Positions 1 to 7,298 of a stretch of DNA of 64,000 nucleotides are shown here, piece by piece; within the stretch, counting starts at the first letter, position 1, and each line of letters opens with the position of its first letter. This DNA is from Diaphorobacter sp. HDW4B (lineage in GTDB: Bacteria > Pseudomonadota > Gammaproteobacteria > Burkholderiales > Burkholderiaceae_C). The translations under genes were made by a program, and so were the position numbers. The stretch spans positions 2,966,001 to 3,030,000 of the forward strand of contig NZ_CP049905.1 in NCBI RefSeq assembly GCF_011305535.1, in the 5' to 3' direction. A model generated the notes under the pieces. It saw nothing but the letters and a program-made list of their open reading frames with translations. It was not told the DNA's origin and did not search any database.

Positions 1-726
1 AATCATCCCGACTTCAACACCGTCAACTGGAAGAACCTCAAGTGTTCGGTCGGCGGTGGCATGGCGGTGCAGGGGGCGGTCGCCAAGCTGTGGCTGGAGA
101 AGACCGGCTGCCCGATCGTCGAGGGCTACGGCCTGTCCGAAACCAGCCCGTCGGCGAGCTGCAACCCGGTCACGTCCAAGGAATTCTCGGGCACCATCGG
201 CGTGCCGATTCCGAGCACCTACATGAAGCTGGTCGATGACGAAGGCCGCGACGTGATTCTTCTGGGCACGCCCGGCGAGATCGCCATCAAGGGCCCGCAG
301 GTCATGGCCGGTTACTGGCAGCGCCCGGACGAAACCGCCAAGGTCATGACTGAGGACGGCTACTTCAAGACCGGCGACATCGGCATCATCGATGATCGCG
401 GCTACTTCAAGATTGTCGATCGCAAGAAGGACATGGTGCTGGTCAGCGGCTTCAACGTCTACCCGAACGAGGTTGAGGAAGTGATCGCGATGATGCCCGG
501 CGTGCTCGAATGCGCGGTCGTCGGCGTGCCCGACGAAAAGACTGGCGAAGCGGTGAAACTGGTGATCGTGAAGAAGGACCAGAGCCTGACGGAAGCGCAG
601 GTCAAGGAGTTCTGCCAGAACAACCTCACCGGCTACAAGCGCCCCAGAGTCATCGAGTTCCGCGAATCCCTGCCCAAGACCCCGGTCGGCAAGATTCTGC
701 GTCGCGAGCTGCGGGACAAGAAGTAG
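1..726 (+). CDS. fadD: long-chain fatty acid--CoA ligase, C-terminal part
   Basis: The reading frame is open from base 1, so this is the last 241 residues of an AMP-forming acyl-CoA ligase whose start lies outside the window. Such enzymes activate fatty acids with ATP and CoA for beta-oxidation or lipid synthesis. Visible motifs are the adenylation core GYGLSETSP, the hinge region with TGD and then DRGYFKIVDRKKD, the fatty-acid-ligase segment VSGFNVYPNEVEE, and the C-terminal PKTPVGKILRRELR carrying the catalytic lysine. The motif order and high conservation fit FadD better than other ANL enzymes. A second, more divergent ligase of the same superfamily lies at 36255-37814. Substrate range cannot be judged from the C-terminal half. 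Confidence 0.93.
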   Translation, partial: NHPDFNTVNWKNLKCSVGGGMAVQGAVAKLWLEKTGCPIVEGYGLSETSPSASCNPVTSKEFSGTIGVPIPSTYMKLVDDEGRDVILLGTPGEIAIKGPQVMAGYWQRPDETAKVMTEDGYFKTGDIGIIDDRGYFKIVDRKKDMVLVSGFNVYPNEVEEVIAMMPGVLECAVVGVPDEKTGEAVKLVIVKKDQSLTEAQVKEFCQNNLTGYKRPRVIEFRESLPKTPVGKILRRELRDKK

Positions 727-788
727 TAGGCAGGCCCATAGGCCCGACCGCTGATAATCTCCGGCTTTGTTTGCCGGAGAACCCAGCC

Positions 789-1556
789 TTGTCAACGACC
801 ATCGCCATCTTGAGCGCCTTGCCACAAGAGCAAGGCAGCCTCGTCCACGCACTGCAGAACCCCGAAAAGATCATCCACGCCGGACGCACGTTCTGGCGTG
901 GCACGCTGCATGGGCATCAGGTGGTGATTGCGCTGTCGGGCATCGGCAAAGTGGCCGCCGCCACCACCGCCACCGTGCTGGCTGAGAAGTTCGGCGCAAC
1001 TCGCATCGTGTTCACAGGCGTGGCCGGTGGCATTGGCGCGAACGTGAAGGTGGGCGACGTGGTCGTCGCACGCGACTATCTGCAGCACGACATGGATGCG
1101 TCACCGATCGTCGAGCGCTGGCTCGTGCCCGGTTATCCACAGATCCGCATGGCCTGCGATGCCGCTTTGACGGAGCAATTGCTCGCCGCCACACGCGAAA
1201 CCGTCGAGCGCGACAGCCACCAGATCGACTGGGCCTCGCTCGGCATGGAGGCACAGCACCGTCCGCAGGTGCATGCGGGGCTCATCGTGAGTGGGGATCG
1301 GTTTGTGAGCACGGCTCAGGAGTCGGATTCACTGCGTTTGGCTTTGGAGTCGGCGGGGCATGCTGTGTTGGCTGTGGAGATGGAGGGGGCTGCCGTCGCC
1401 CAGGTCTGCGCGGATTTCGGTATTGCGTTTGCTGCTGTGCGGACGATTTCTGATCGGGCGGATGATGGGGCGCATCTGGACTTTTTGCAGTTTGTGGAGA
1501 CTGTGGCTAGTCGGTATGCGGATCATGTGGTTAATGCGTTTTTGAAGTCTGTTTGA
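789..1556 (+). CDS. mtnN: 5'-methylthioadenosine/S-adenosylhomocysteine nucleosidase
   Basis: It hydrolyses methylthioadenosine and S-adenosylhomocysteine to adenine plus the thioribose, recycling by-products of polyamine synthesis, methylation and autoinducer synthesis. The 255-residue product has the phosphorylase/MTAN fold: the first strand ends in SALPQE, where Glu14 matches catalytic Glu12 of E. coli MTAN; GVAGG lies near residue 76, the VEMEGAA substrate loop near 198, and SDRAD with the catalytic Asp near 222. I chose a TTG start at 789 because the homology begins there and a CGGAGAA ribosome-binding sequence precedes it; the frame is open much further upstream but overlaps the ligase gene. 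Wobble positions become unusually G/T-rich over the last 270 bases. Confidence 0.9.
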   Translation: MSTTIAILSALPQEQGSLVHALQNPEKIIHAGRTFWRGTLHGHQVVIALSGIGKVAAATTATVLAEKFGATRIVFTGVAGGIGANVKVGDVVVARDYLQHDMDASPIVERWLVPGYPQIRMACDAALTEQLLAATRETVERDSHQIDWASLGMEAQHRPQVHAGLIVSGDRFVSTAQESDSLRLALESAGHAVLAVEMEGAAVAQVCADFGIAFAAVRTISDRADDGAHLDFLQFVETVASRYADHVVNAFLKSV

Positions 1557-1590
1557 TTTTTTTGCCTCTGCTGGGTGGTTGCTTACGGAG

Positions 1591-2049
1591 GCCGGGAGTT
1601 CGCCCCGGCGGGCGAGTAACTTTTTGCTTGCGCCAAAAAGTCACCAAAAAGCGCTTTGAATTCGGGGTCACACGATAGAACTCACTTTGCGCCGTAGGCG
1701 CTCCGTTCGGGCAACTATCGTGAGTCAGATCAAAAGCTGGGGAGGGCGCTGCTGCACTCTGCGGTGCAGCAGCGGAAGCGCGAGTATCGCGACGGAAAAA
1801 ATCGACGTTTTAGCGCGAGAGTTCAATTCGTCGCGCGGCTTGCGCATAGGCATCTCGCGATGTCGCGAGAAGCAGCACGAGCAACGCGAAGTGCCGTGAC
1901 GTACCTCTTATGAAAACGCTGACTCGCGGCGGTTGTCCGAACGGCGCGACGAAGTCGCAAAGTGAGTTCTGCCGCGGGTATTGAAAAGCGATTTTTGGTG
2001 ACTTTTTGGCGCAGCAAAAAGTTACTCGCCCGCCGGGGCGAACACCCGG
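1591..2049. repeat. large inverted-repeat element between convergent mtnN and corA
   Basis: This 540-base gap holds a palindromic element. The left arm (about 1591-1726) and right arm (about 1921-2049) are imperfect reverse complements over roughly 130 bases, including a near-exact core around 1600-1650 and 1990-2040 (CGGGCGAGTAACTTTTTGC and its complement). The interior carries smaller hairpins: a 10-bp stem at 1748-1773, a 5-bp stem at 1779-1791 and a 7-bp stem at 1854-1869. Short open frames here (for example 1687-1899) look like repeat by-products. From memory, similar arms occur between genes in Comamonadaceae genomes; that is recollection, not a search. It may act as a bidirectional terminator. 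Confidence 0.75.
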
Positions 2050-2098
2050 CAAGCCACCCGCAGCGGCAAACTCCAGCCAGCAAGCCCAAGCAAAAAAC

Positions 2099-3085
2099 CT
2101 ACTTGAGCCATCCGCGCTTGCGGAAGTAAAGCATAGGAATCACAGCACTGCAGACCATCAACCCAAGCCCAAAGCCGTAGCCATACTGCCACTCCAACTC
2201 AGGCATGAACTTGAAGTTCATCCCGTACACGCTGGCGATCAGGGTGGGGGGCAGCAGGGCGACGCTGGCGACCGAGAAGATCTTGATGATCTTGTTCTGG
2301 TTGATGTTGATGAAACCGACCGTGGCGTCCATCAGGAAGTTGATCTTGTCGAACAGGAAGGCCGTGTGGCTGTCCAGCGATTCGATGTCGCGCAGGATCT
2401 GGCGGGCGTCTTCGAACTGTTCGGCGTTGAGCATCTTGGAGCGCATCATGAAGCTCACCGCGCGGCGGGTGTCGAGCATGTTGCGGCGGATGCGGCCGTT
2501 CAGATCTTCCTGGCGGGCGATGGCGGCCAGGACTTCGCTGGCTTTGGCGTCGGTCACGTCGCCAGCCAGCACCTGGGTGCTGACGAGTTTCAGTTCGTCG
2601 TAGATGCCTTCGAGCGTGTCGGCGGAGTATTCGGCGTCGGCGTCGAACAGTTTGAGCAGCACTTCCTTGGCGTCTTCGATCAGGCCCGGTGCGCGGCGGG
2701 CGCGCAGGCGCACGAGGCGGAAGACGGGCACGTCGTCGTCGTGGATCGAGAACAGCACGCCCTTGCTCTTGAGCGAGTCGTTGACCAGGTTCAGGATGAA
2801 GGCGACGCGCACGGCGCGCGGGTCGTCGTCGATGTCGACCAGAAAGTCGCTGCGGATGTGGAGTTCGCCGTTGTCTTCTTCGTAGAAGCGGGCGGATTCT
2901 TCAAGGTCGTCGTCGGTCGCGTCTTCGGGAATCGACAGGCCGTAGTGCTGTTTGACCCAGCGCTTTTCTTCAACGGTGGGCGATTCCAGATCCACCCAGA
3001 TGGGCTGAAAGCGCTTGAGTTCTTCCAGCGATTCGATTTCTTCCTGGACCAGACGGCCGTTGGCGAGCGTGAAGATGTTGAGCAT
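2099..3085 (-). CDS. corA: CorA magnesium/cobalt transporter
   Basis: A 328-residue CorA-family pentameric channel for Mg2+ (also Co2+ and Ni2+) of the inner membrane. The large N-terminal cytoplasmic domain is rich in acidic residues. Two C-terminal membrane helices surround the signature YGMN (GMN at 288-290), followed by FKFMPELEWQYG, and the protein ends with the basic tail FRKRGWLK typical of the family. Length is normal. The gene converges with mtnN across a large inverted repeat and has a structured leader (see 3136-3196). No neighbour is functionally linked, so it is probably monocistronic. Confidence 0.95.
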   Translation of the reverse strand: MLNIFTLANGRLVQEEIESLEELKRFQPIWVDLESPTVEEKRWVKQHYGLSIPEDATDDDLEESARFYEEDNGELHIRSDFLVDIDDDPRAVRVAFILNLVNDSLKSKGVLFSIHDDDVPVFRLVRLRARRAPGLIEDAKEVLLKLFDADAEYSADTLEGIYDELKLVSTQVLAGDVTDAKASEVLAAIARQEDLNGRIRRNMLDTRRAVSFMMRSKMLNAEQFEDARQILRDIESLDSHTAFLFDKINFLMDATVGFININQNKIIKIFSVASVALLPPTLIASVYGMNFKFMPELEWQYGYGFGLGLMVCSAVIPMLYFRKRGWLK

Positions 3086-3135
3086 GGCTCGGCGTTCCCG
3101 AAATTTGGTTGTGCAAGGGCGAGGGGCTGATGGCA

Positions 3136-3196
3136 GGTAGGTCTGACGCTTTCAACCCTCGGCACGCCGGGAGTTGAAAGCTACCAACTAGGGTAG
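3136..3196 (-). promoter_or_regulatory. structured 5' leader of corA
   Basis: On the minus strand the leader reads CTACC (3196-3192), GGTAG (3185-3181), a 9-bp stem hairpin GCTTTCAAC/GTTGAAAGC (3181-3148), then CTACC again (3140-3136). The single GGTAG can pair with either CTACC copy, giving two mutually exclusive folds around 50 bases before the corA start codon. This resembles the layout of a switching leader, but I do not recognise it as a known Mg2+ riboswitch class. Function is inferred only. Confidence 0.3.
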
Positions 3197-3270
3197 GTTT
3201 CCACGGAGCAGTCTCCAAAAAAGAACAACAGATGAGCGAATGGCGGATTATGGCATTCGCTCGGTGCCAA

Positions 3271-4059
3271 TCAGGCGTCGGCGGCTTTGCGGACCACGGC
3301 CAGCGCGCGGCACAAATCGGCCCAGGCGGAGGCCTTGGCGTCGGGGGCGCGCAGCAGGTAGGCGGGGTCGTAGCTGACGATGGCGGGCGTGCCATTGACC
3401 AGTTGATGCTGTGCGGCGCGCAGGCGACCCAGCGGCTCGCGATTGCCCAGCGTGGCGCGGGCTGCGCCGAGGCCGAGAATCAGCACCATCGCGGGTTGCA
3501 GCTCGGCCAGGGTCTGCGCGAGTGCGGCGTTGATGGCTTCGGTGTTGATGTCCTGACCGGGCGCGGAGCGTTCCAGCACGCAGGCAAAGGTGCGCGGGTG
3601 CAGGTGCAAGCGCATGGCGCGCAGCATGTTGTCGAGCAGCTTGCCGGAGTCGCCGCCGAAGGGCTCGTCGGGAGTGGCGGTCTCGAAGACCACCAGCCAG
3701 CCGGAGCCGAGTTCCTTGGGTGTCTTTGCCGCGTCGGCTTGAGGGTACAGCGGCTGCGGTGCACGCAGGCTCGCGGTGGCGGCCGATGCGGATTCGTCCA
3801 CTTGGGCGACTGGTGCCGTGACCGGAGCGGCAGGGCGCTGAACGGGTGGGCGTGGTTGCTGCCTTGCTTGCGGTGCGCTGTCGCGCTCGATGACGGGTGC
3901 GTCCATCACGGCGGTGTCGCCAGCAGTGACGCGCGCAACCACAGGGATAGGGCGGGCTTGGGCGACGGGGGCCGCCACAGGCTTGGGCGCAGGTTGCCAG
4001 AGCGTGATGCCCATCTCCTGCAGCATGGCACGTTGGCGTGCGTCCAGTTGGAGGCTCAT
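3271..4059 (-). CDS. uracil-DNA glycosylase superfamily protein, degenerate
   Basis: The 262-residue product matches the family 4/5 uracil-DNA glycosylase fold in its C-terminal half: GGDSGKLLDNMLRAM corresponds to the conserved segment after the active-site loop, then a strand with LILGLG, and YDPAYLLR corresponds to the HPxxLLR DNA-binding loop. The first 110 residues are Ala/Pro-rich and low in complexity. The canonical GEAPG active-site loop is not recognisable (ETATPDEPFGG stands there), and only two cysteines are present, so the four-Cys iron-sulphur site of family 4 is absent. It may be inactive or act differently. The start overlaps the rimI stop in an ATGA junction, placing it third in a tsaB-rimI-udg operon. 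Confidence 0.72.
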   Translation of the reverse strand: MSLQLDARQRAMLQEMGITLWQPAPKPVAAPVAQARPIPVVARVTAGDTAVMDAPVIERDSAPQARQQPRPPVQRPAAPVTAPVAQVDESASAATASLRAPQPLYPQADAAKTPKELGSGWLVVFETATPDEPFGGDSGKLLDNMLRAMRLHLHPRTFACVLERSAPGQDINTEAINAALAQTLAELQPAMVLILGLGAARATLGNREPLGRLRAAQHQLVNGTPAIVSYDPAYLLRAPDAKASAWADLCRALAVVRKAADA

Positions 4060-4574
4060 AGTTGGATGCTCATGACGACGGCGTCTTCGCGTTCGCCCAT
4101 TTCGGCAGGGTAGTAGCGCTTGCGCTCGCCCACGCGGCGGAAGCCGAATTTTTCATAGATTTCGCGGGCGCGGGTGTTGCTCACCCGCACTTCCAGCCAC
4201 AGCCATTGCGCATTCTGCGAACGCGACCAGAGCACCAGCGCCTGGAGCAGCAGATGCGCCAATCCCTGGCGCTGAAAAGCCGGGGCGACGGTGATGTTCA
4301 GCAGATGCACTTCGTCCACGCCTTGCATGGCCACAAAATAGCCGAGCAGTTCATCGCCGCGCAGCAGCACCTGGATCTGGTAGCCCGAGGACATGGCGTC
4401 GATGAAGTTGCCGCGCGACCAAGGGTGGGAATACGCGCTTTGCTCCACCTCCAGCAGCGCCTCCAGCCGCGACAGGGTCAACAGCTCGAAGTGCGGATCG
4501 TCCGCGTCCTGCAGTGGTGAATGGAGATGGGCGCTCATGTGTTGGAGTGAGAGTGTAGGCCGAACGGAATGCAT
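4056..4574 (-). CDS. rimI: ribosomal protein S18 alanine N-acetyltransferase
   Basis: A GNAT acetyltransferase that acetylates the N-terminal alanine of ribosomal protein S18. The acetyl-CoA loop is seen as VAPAFQRQGLAHLLLQAL (Q/RxxGxG/A type), followed by LEVRVSNTRAREIYEKFGFRRVGERKRYY, the RimI-type C-terminal signature. The start at 4574 is preceded by GGAAG at good spacing; a second ATG at 4538 would remove 12 residues and cannot be excluded. It follows tsaB after 71 bases, the usual tsaB-rimI order, and its stop overlaps the start of the next gene. Confidence 0.9.
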   Translation of the reverse strand: MHSVRPTLSLQHMSAHLHSPLQDADDPHFELLTLSRLEALLEVEQSAYSHPWSRGNFIDAMSSGYQIQVLLRGDELLGYFVAMQGVDEVHLLNITVAPAFQRQGLAHLLLQALVLWSRSQNAQWLWLEVRVSNTRAREIYEKFGFRRVGERKRYYPAEMGEREDAVVMSIQL

Positions 4575-4645
4575 GGAATCTTCCGATGTTTGCGCGTTGC
4601 CGGGCAGTCAGGAATGTACCAACAGCCAGCCGCCTGACCAAGCAC

Positions 4646-5368
4646 TCATGGGTTCGTCGCCGCCTGCGCCAGCCGCCGCTTGGCCTCTTCGCGCTCGGCC
4701 GTGGTCTGGGCCACCTTGTCGCGGATATAGAGCGGCAGGGCTTCGCTTGCAGGCACGGCCAGGCCTTGGGCGAGCAGCGCGGGCGTGAGCCGCAGCATGG
4801 CGCTGGCCATGGGCAGGGCATGCACATGCGGTGATTGCGGTGCCAAGCGCTCGCCATAGGCGGCCTGGGCATTCCCGGCCACGGTGAAATCGGCTTCGAC
4901 CACCAGATCCTGCGGCGCAAGCAGGTTGAAATCATCGAGGTGGCTCCAGCGGCCAGCCGCTGCATCCCATGTGTAAGCAGCAGCATAGACTTCGTCCATG
5001 CGCGCATCGAGCACCGCGTGAACCTGCGTCACTCCATGCTGCACGCGAGCGGTTTCGGCCACGGCGAGAAGCGAATCCACGGGCAGGACCGGCACGCCCT
5101 TGCCCTTGCGCGCACCAAAGGCCAAGCCTTGCGAGACCGAGCAGGCGGTGCGCAGGCCGGTGAACGAGCCAGGGCCGCGCCCGAAGACGATCAGGTCCAG
5201 ATCGTCGAACGAAAAACCGGCACTCGCCATCAACTCGCGGATCAGCGGAATCAGCGCGGCGGACGACTGGGCACCGCCGGGCGCGCTGCGCTCCAGAACA
5301 GCTCCATCGCCTTTTTGAACGGCAACGGAAAGCGTATCGGTGCTGGTGTCTAGCGCGAGGAGATTCAT
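4646..5368 (-). CDS. tsaB: tRNA threonylcarbamoyladenosine biosynthesis protein TsaB
   Basis: TsaB is the ASKHA-fold partner of TsaD in making the t6A37 modification of ANN-decoding tRNAs. The product has 240 residues, begins MNLLALDTSTDTLSVAV, and has the GRGPGSFTGLRT motif near residue 70 and the VLDARMDEVYAA segment, all typical. I set the start at 5368, where homology begins; the frame stays open 19 codons further upstream without a recognisable domain. It is the first gene of a tsaB-rimI-glycosylase-like operon and is divergent from dacB across 135 bases. The window also carries sua5, which supplies the threonylcarbamoyl-adenylate used in the same pathway. Confidence 0.93.
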   Translation of the reverse strand: MNLLALDTSTDTLSVAVQKGDGAVLERSAPGGAQSSAALIPLIRELMASAGFSFDDLDLIVFGRGPGSFTGLRTACSVSQGLAFGARKGKGVPVLPVDSLLAVAETARVQHGVTQVHAVLDARMDEVYAAAYTWDAAAGRWSHLDDFNLLAPQDLVVEADFTVAGNAQAAYGERLAPQSPHVHALPMASAMLRLTPALLAQGLAVPASEALPLYIRDKVAQTTAEREEAKRRLAQAATNP

Positions 5369-5503
5369 TGTGCGGGGGAGGGAGCGGAGAAAGGGCGCTT
5401 CACAGAACGAAAGGGCCATCCGCAATTATCGTCCGGTGGCAATATCCGTGGGGGTTTGCCAGCATTGTTGGCCGAAAAGCCCGATAAATCATAGACTTGA
5501 AGG

Positions 5504-7054
5504 ATGTCCTTGAAATTCCCTGCCGTCTCCGTTCTTGCCTGCGCCCTGTTGACGGGATGGCTTGTTCCCGTTTCGGCCCAGACCACTGCCAGCCCCGCCT
5601 CCTCGGCCACGTCATCCGTCACTCCACAACAACAGTCCTTGCCGCCCGCCGTCGAGGCGGCCCTGCAGCGCGCCAAGGTGCCGCGCGAGGCGCTGTCGGC
5701 CATGGTCGTCGAGCTGGATTCGCCTGCCAAGGGCACAACCAAGCTGGCCTATCGCGCCGACGAGCCCGCCAATCCGGCCTCGGTGATGAAGCTGGTCACG
5801 ACCTATGCGGCGCTTGACCTGCTCGGCCCGGCCTTCCAGTGGGAAACGCCGGTCTACATGGACGCTCAGCCGCAGGACGGCGCGCTGCGCGGCAATGTCT
5901 ACATTCAAGGCAACGGCGATCCGCAACTGGTGCTGGAGCGCCTGTGGCTCACCATGCGCCGCCTGCGCAGCATGGGCGTGACGGTGATCGTGGGCGACAT
6001 CGTGCTCGATCGCTCGGCCTTCGACATCGCCACGCGCGATGCGTCCAAGTTCGATGGCGAGCCCTGGCGTCCCTACAACGTCGCGCCGGATGCGTTGCTC
6101 ATCAACTTCAAGGCCATGAACATGCGCTTTGTGCCCGACGCCGCAGCGGGCGTGGCGCGCATCAGCTACGAGCCGCCGATGGGCAGCATGCAACTGCCGG
6201 CGTCCGTTCCGCTGGCACCTGCGGCGACGGCGTGCGGAGACTGGCAAGCGGCGCTCAAGGCCGAGTTGAGCGAGCCGGGACGCGTCAGCTTTCTGGGGAA
6301 TTTCCCGCCCTCCTGCGGCGAGCGCGAATGGGCGATTGCGCCCGCCGATCCGGACGGCTATGCCGCACGTGCCATCGAAGGCATGTGGCGCGAGCTGGGT
6401 GGCAAGGTCACAGGATCGGTGCGCGACGGCAAGGTGCCAGCGGGACTCAAGCCGGTGTTCGTGAACAAGTCGCTGTCGCTGGCCGAGGTGATTCGGGACA
6501 TCAACAAATACAGCAACAACGTGATGACGCAGCAACTGTTCCTCACGCTGGGGCTGCAGGCCACGGGGCGCGGCTCGTGGGATTCCGGCAAGCAGGCCAT
6601 CGGCAACTGGTGGCGCAGCCGCTGGCCGCAACTCACATCGCCGGTCTGGGAAAACGGCGCGGGCCTGAGTCGCGAAGAGCGCGTCACGGCGCGTGCGCTT
6701 TCGGGCATGTTGCAGACGGCCTGGGCTTCACCACAGATGCCGGAGCTGCTGTCGTCGCTGCCCATCGTCGGCGTGGATGGCACGCTGCGCCGCGTGAACA
6801 CCGCAAGCGCCAAGGGCATGGCGCACCTGAAAACCGGCACCTTGCGCGACGTCACGGCGCTCGCGGGGGTGGTCAATTCCAACAGCGGCAAGCGCTATGT
6901 GCTGGTGGGCATGATCAACCACCCGCTGGCACCGAACGCCCGCCCCGCGCTGCATGCCTTGATCGACTGGGCCGCGCAGGATGCGCCAGCCTTTTCCTCG
7001 ACCGTCGCGGCCCATTCCGGGGCTGCTGGCGCAAAGGCAACGCTGCGTCGCTGA
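5504..7054 (+). CDS. dacB: D-alanyl-D-alanine carboxypeptidase/endopeptidase (PBP4 type)
   Basis: A 516-residue class C low-molecular-weight penicillin-binding protein that trims peptidoglycan peptides in the periplasm. A signal peptide is visible at the N-terminus (hydrophobic segment ending VSAQ). The three active-site motifs are present: SVMK at 93-96 with the nucleophile serine, SNN at 337-339 and KTG at 443-445. The long insertion between SxxK and SNN is typical of PBP4. A strong intrinsic terminator follows at 7098-7132, so the gene is likely transcribed alone, divergent from tsaB. Inhibition of PBP4 is a known trigger of Cre/Blr signalling in other bacteria, relevant to the tags at 48004-48039. 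Confidence 0.94.
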   Translation: MSLKFPAVSVLACALLTGWLVPVSAQTTASPASSATSSVTPQQQSLPPAVEAALQRAKVPREALSAMVVELDSPAKGTTKLAYRADEPANPASVMKLVTTYAALDLLGPAFQWETPVYMDAQPQDGALRGNVYIQGNGDPQLVLERLWLTMRRLRSMGVTVIVGDIVLDRSAFDIATRDASKFDGEPWRPYNVAPDALLINFKAMNMRFVPDAAAGVARISYEPPMGSMQLPASVPLAPAATACGDWQAALKAELSEPGRVSFLGNFPPSCGEREWAIAPADPDGYAARAIEGMWRELGGKVTGSVRDGKVPAGLKPVFVNKSLSLAEVIRDINKYSNNVMTQQLFLTLGLQATGRGSWDSGKQAIGNWWRSRWPQLTSPVWENGAGLSREERVTARALSGMLQTAWASPQMPELLSSLPIVGVDGTLRRVNTASAKGMAHLKTGTLRDVTALAGVVNSNSGKRYVLVGMINHPLAPNARPALHALIDWAAQDAPAFSSTVAAHSGAAGAKATLRR

Positions 7055-7097
7055 ACGTAACGCCAAATCAGGCGAAACCCTCGTGACCCACCTCAAC

Positions 7098-7132
7098 CAA
7101 TGCCCTCCAATGCGGAGGGCATTGCTTTTTTT
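7098..7132 (+). terminator. intrinsic terminator after dacB
   Basis: An 11-bp perfect stem CAATGCCCTCC/GGAGGGCATTG with a 5-base loop is followed by CTTTTTTT. It lies 43 bases after the dacB stop codon. Confidence 0.92.
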
Positions 7133-7262
7133 CGCCTATCGTTTTCCCGGCATTTGACGTACATCTGTCTCCAAATGTTGATCGAATACGTTGTTTCGGC
7201 GGGAATTCAGTGTTTACCCACATATGAGCATTTGCTGATCATCACTATCATTTTGAAAAAAA

Positions 7263-7276
7263 CGAACGGTCGTTCG
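7263..7276. promoter_or_regulatory. TetR-type palindrome before SGNH esterase gene
   Basis: The 14-base sequence CGAACGGTCGTTCG is a perfect 6-2-6 palindrome in an A/T-rich setting, ending 22 bases before the start codon at 7299 and just before the GAAGGAG ribosome-binding sequence. Palindromes of this kind are typical TetR/AcrR-family operators. No TetR gene is in the window, so a regulator elsewhere would be needed. Confidence 0.5.
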
Positions 7277-7298
7277 ATTCAATGAAGGAGCACTGTAA

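Noticed and set aside
1687..1899. Possible 70-residue gene in the inverted-repeat element
   Set aside because: Arg/Ser-rich translation with no ribosome-binding site; it lies entirely in hairpin-forming repeat sequence.
2006..3130. A plus-strand frame over corA and the right arm of the inverted repeat
   Set aside because: Antisense shadow of corA, no homology-like features.
7100..7285. Possible 61-residue gene after dacB
   Set aside because: It begins inside the dacB terminator stem and runs through the promoter region of the esterase gene.
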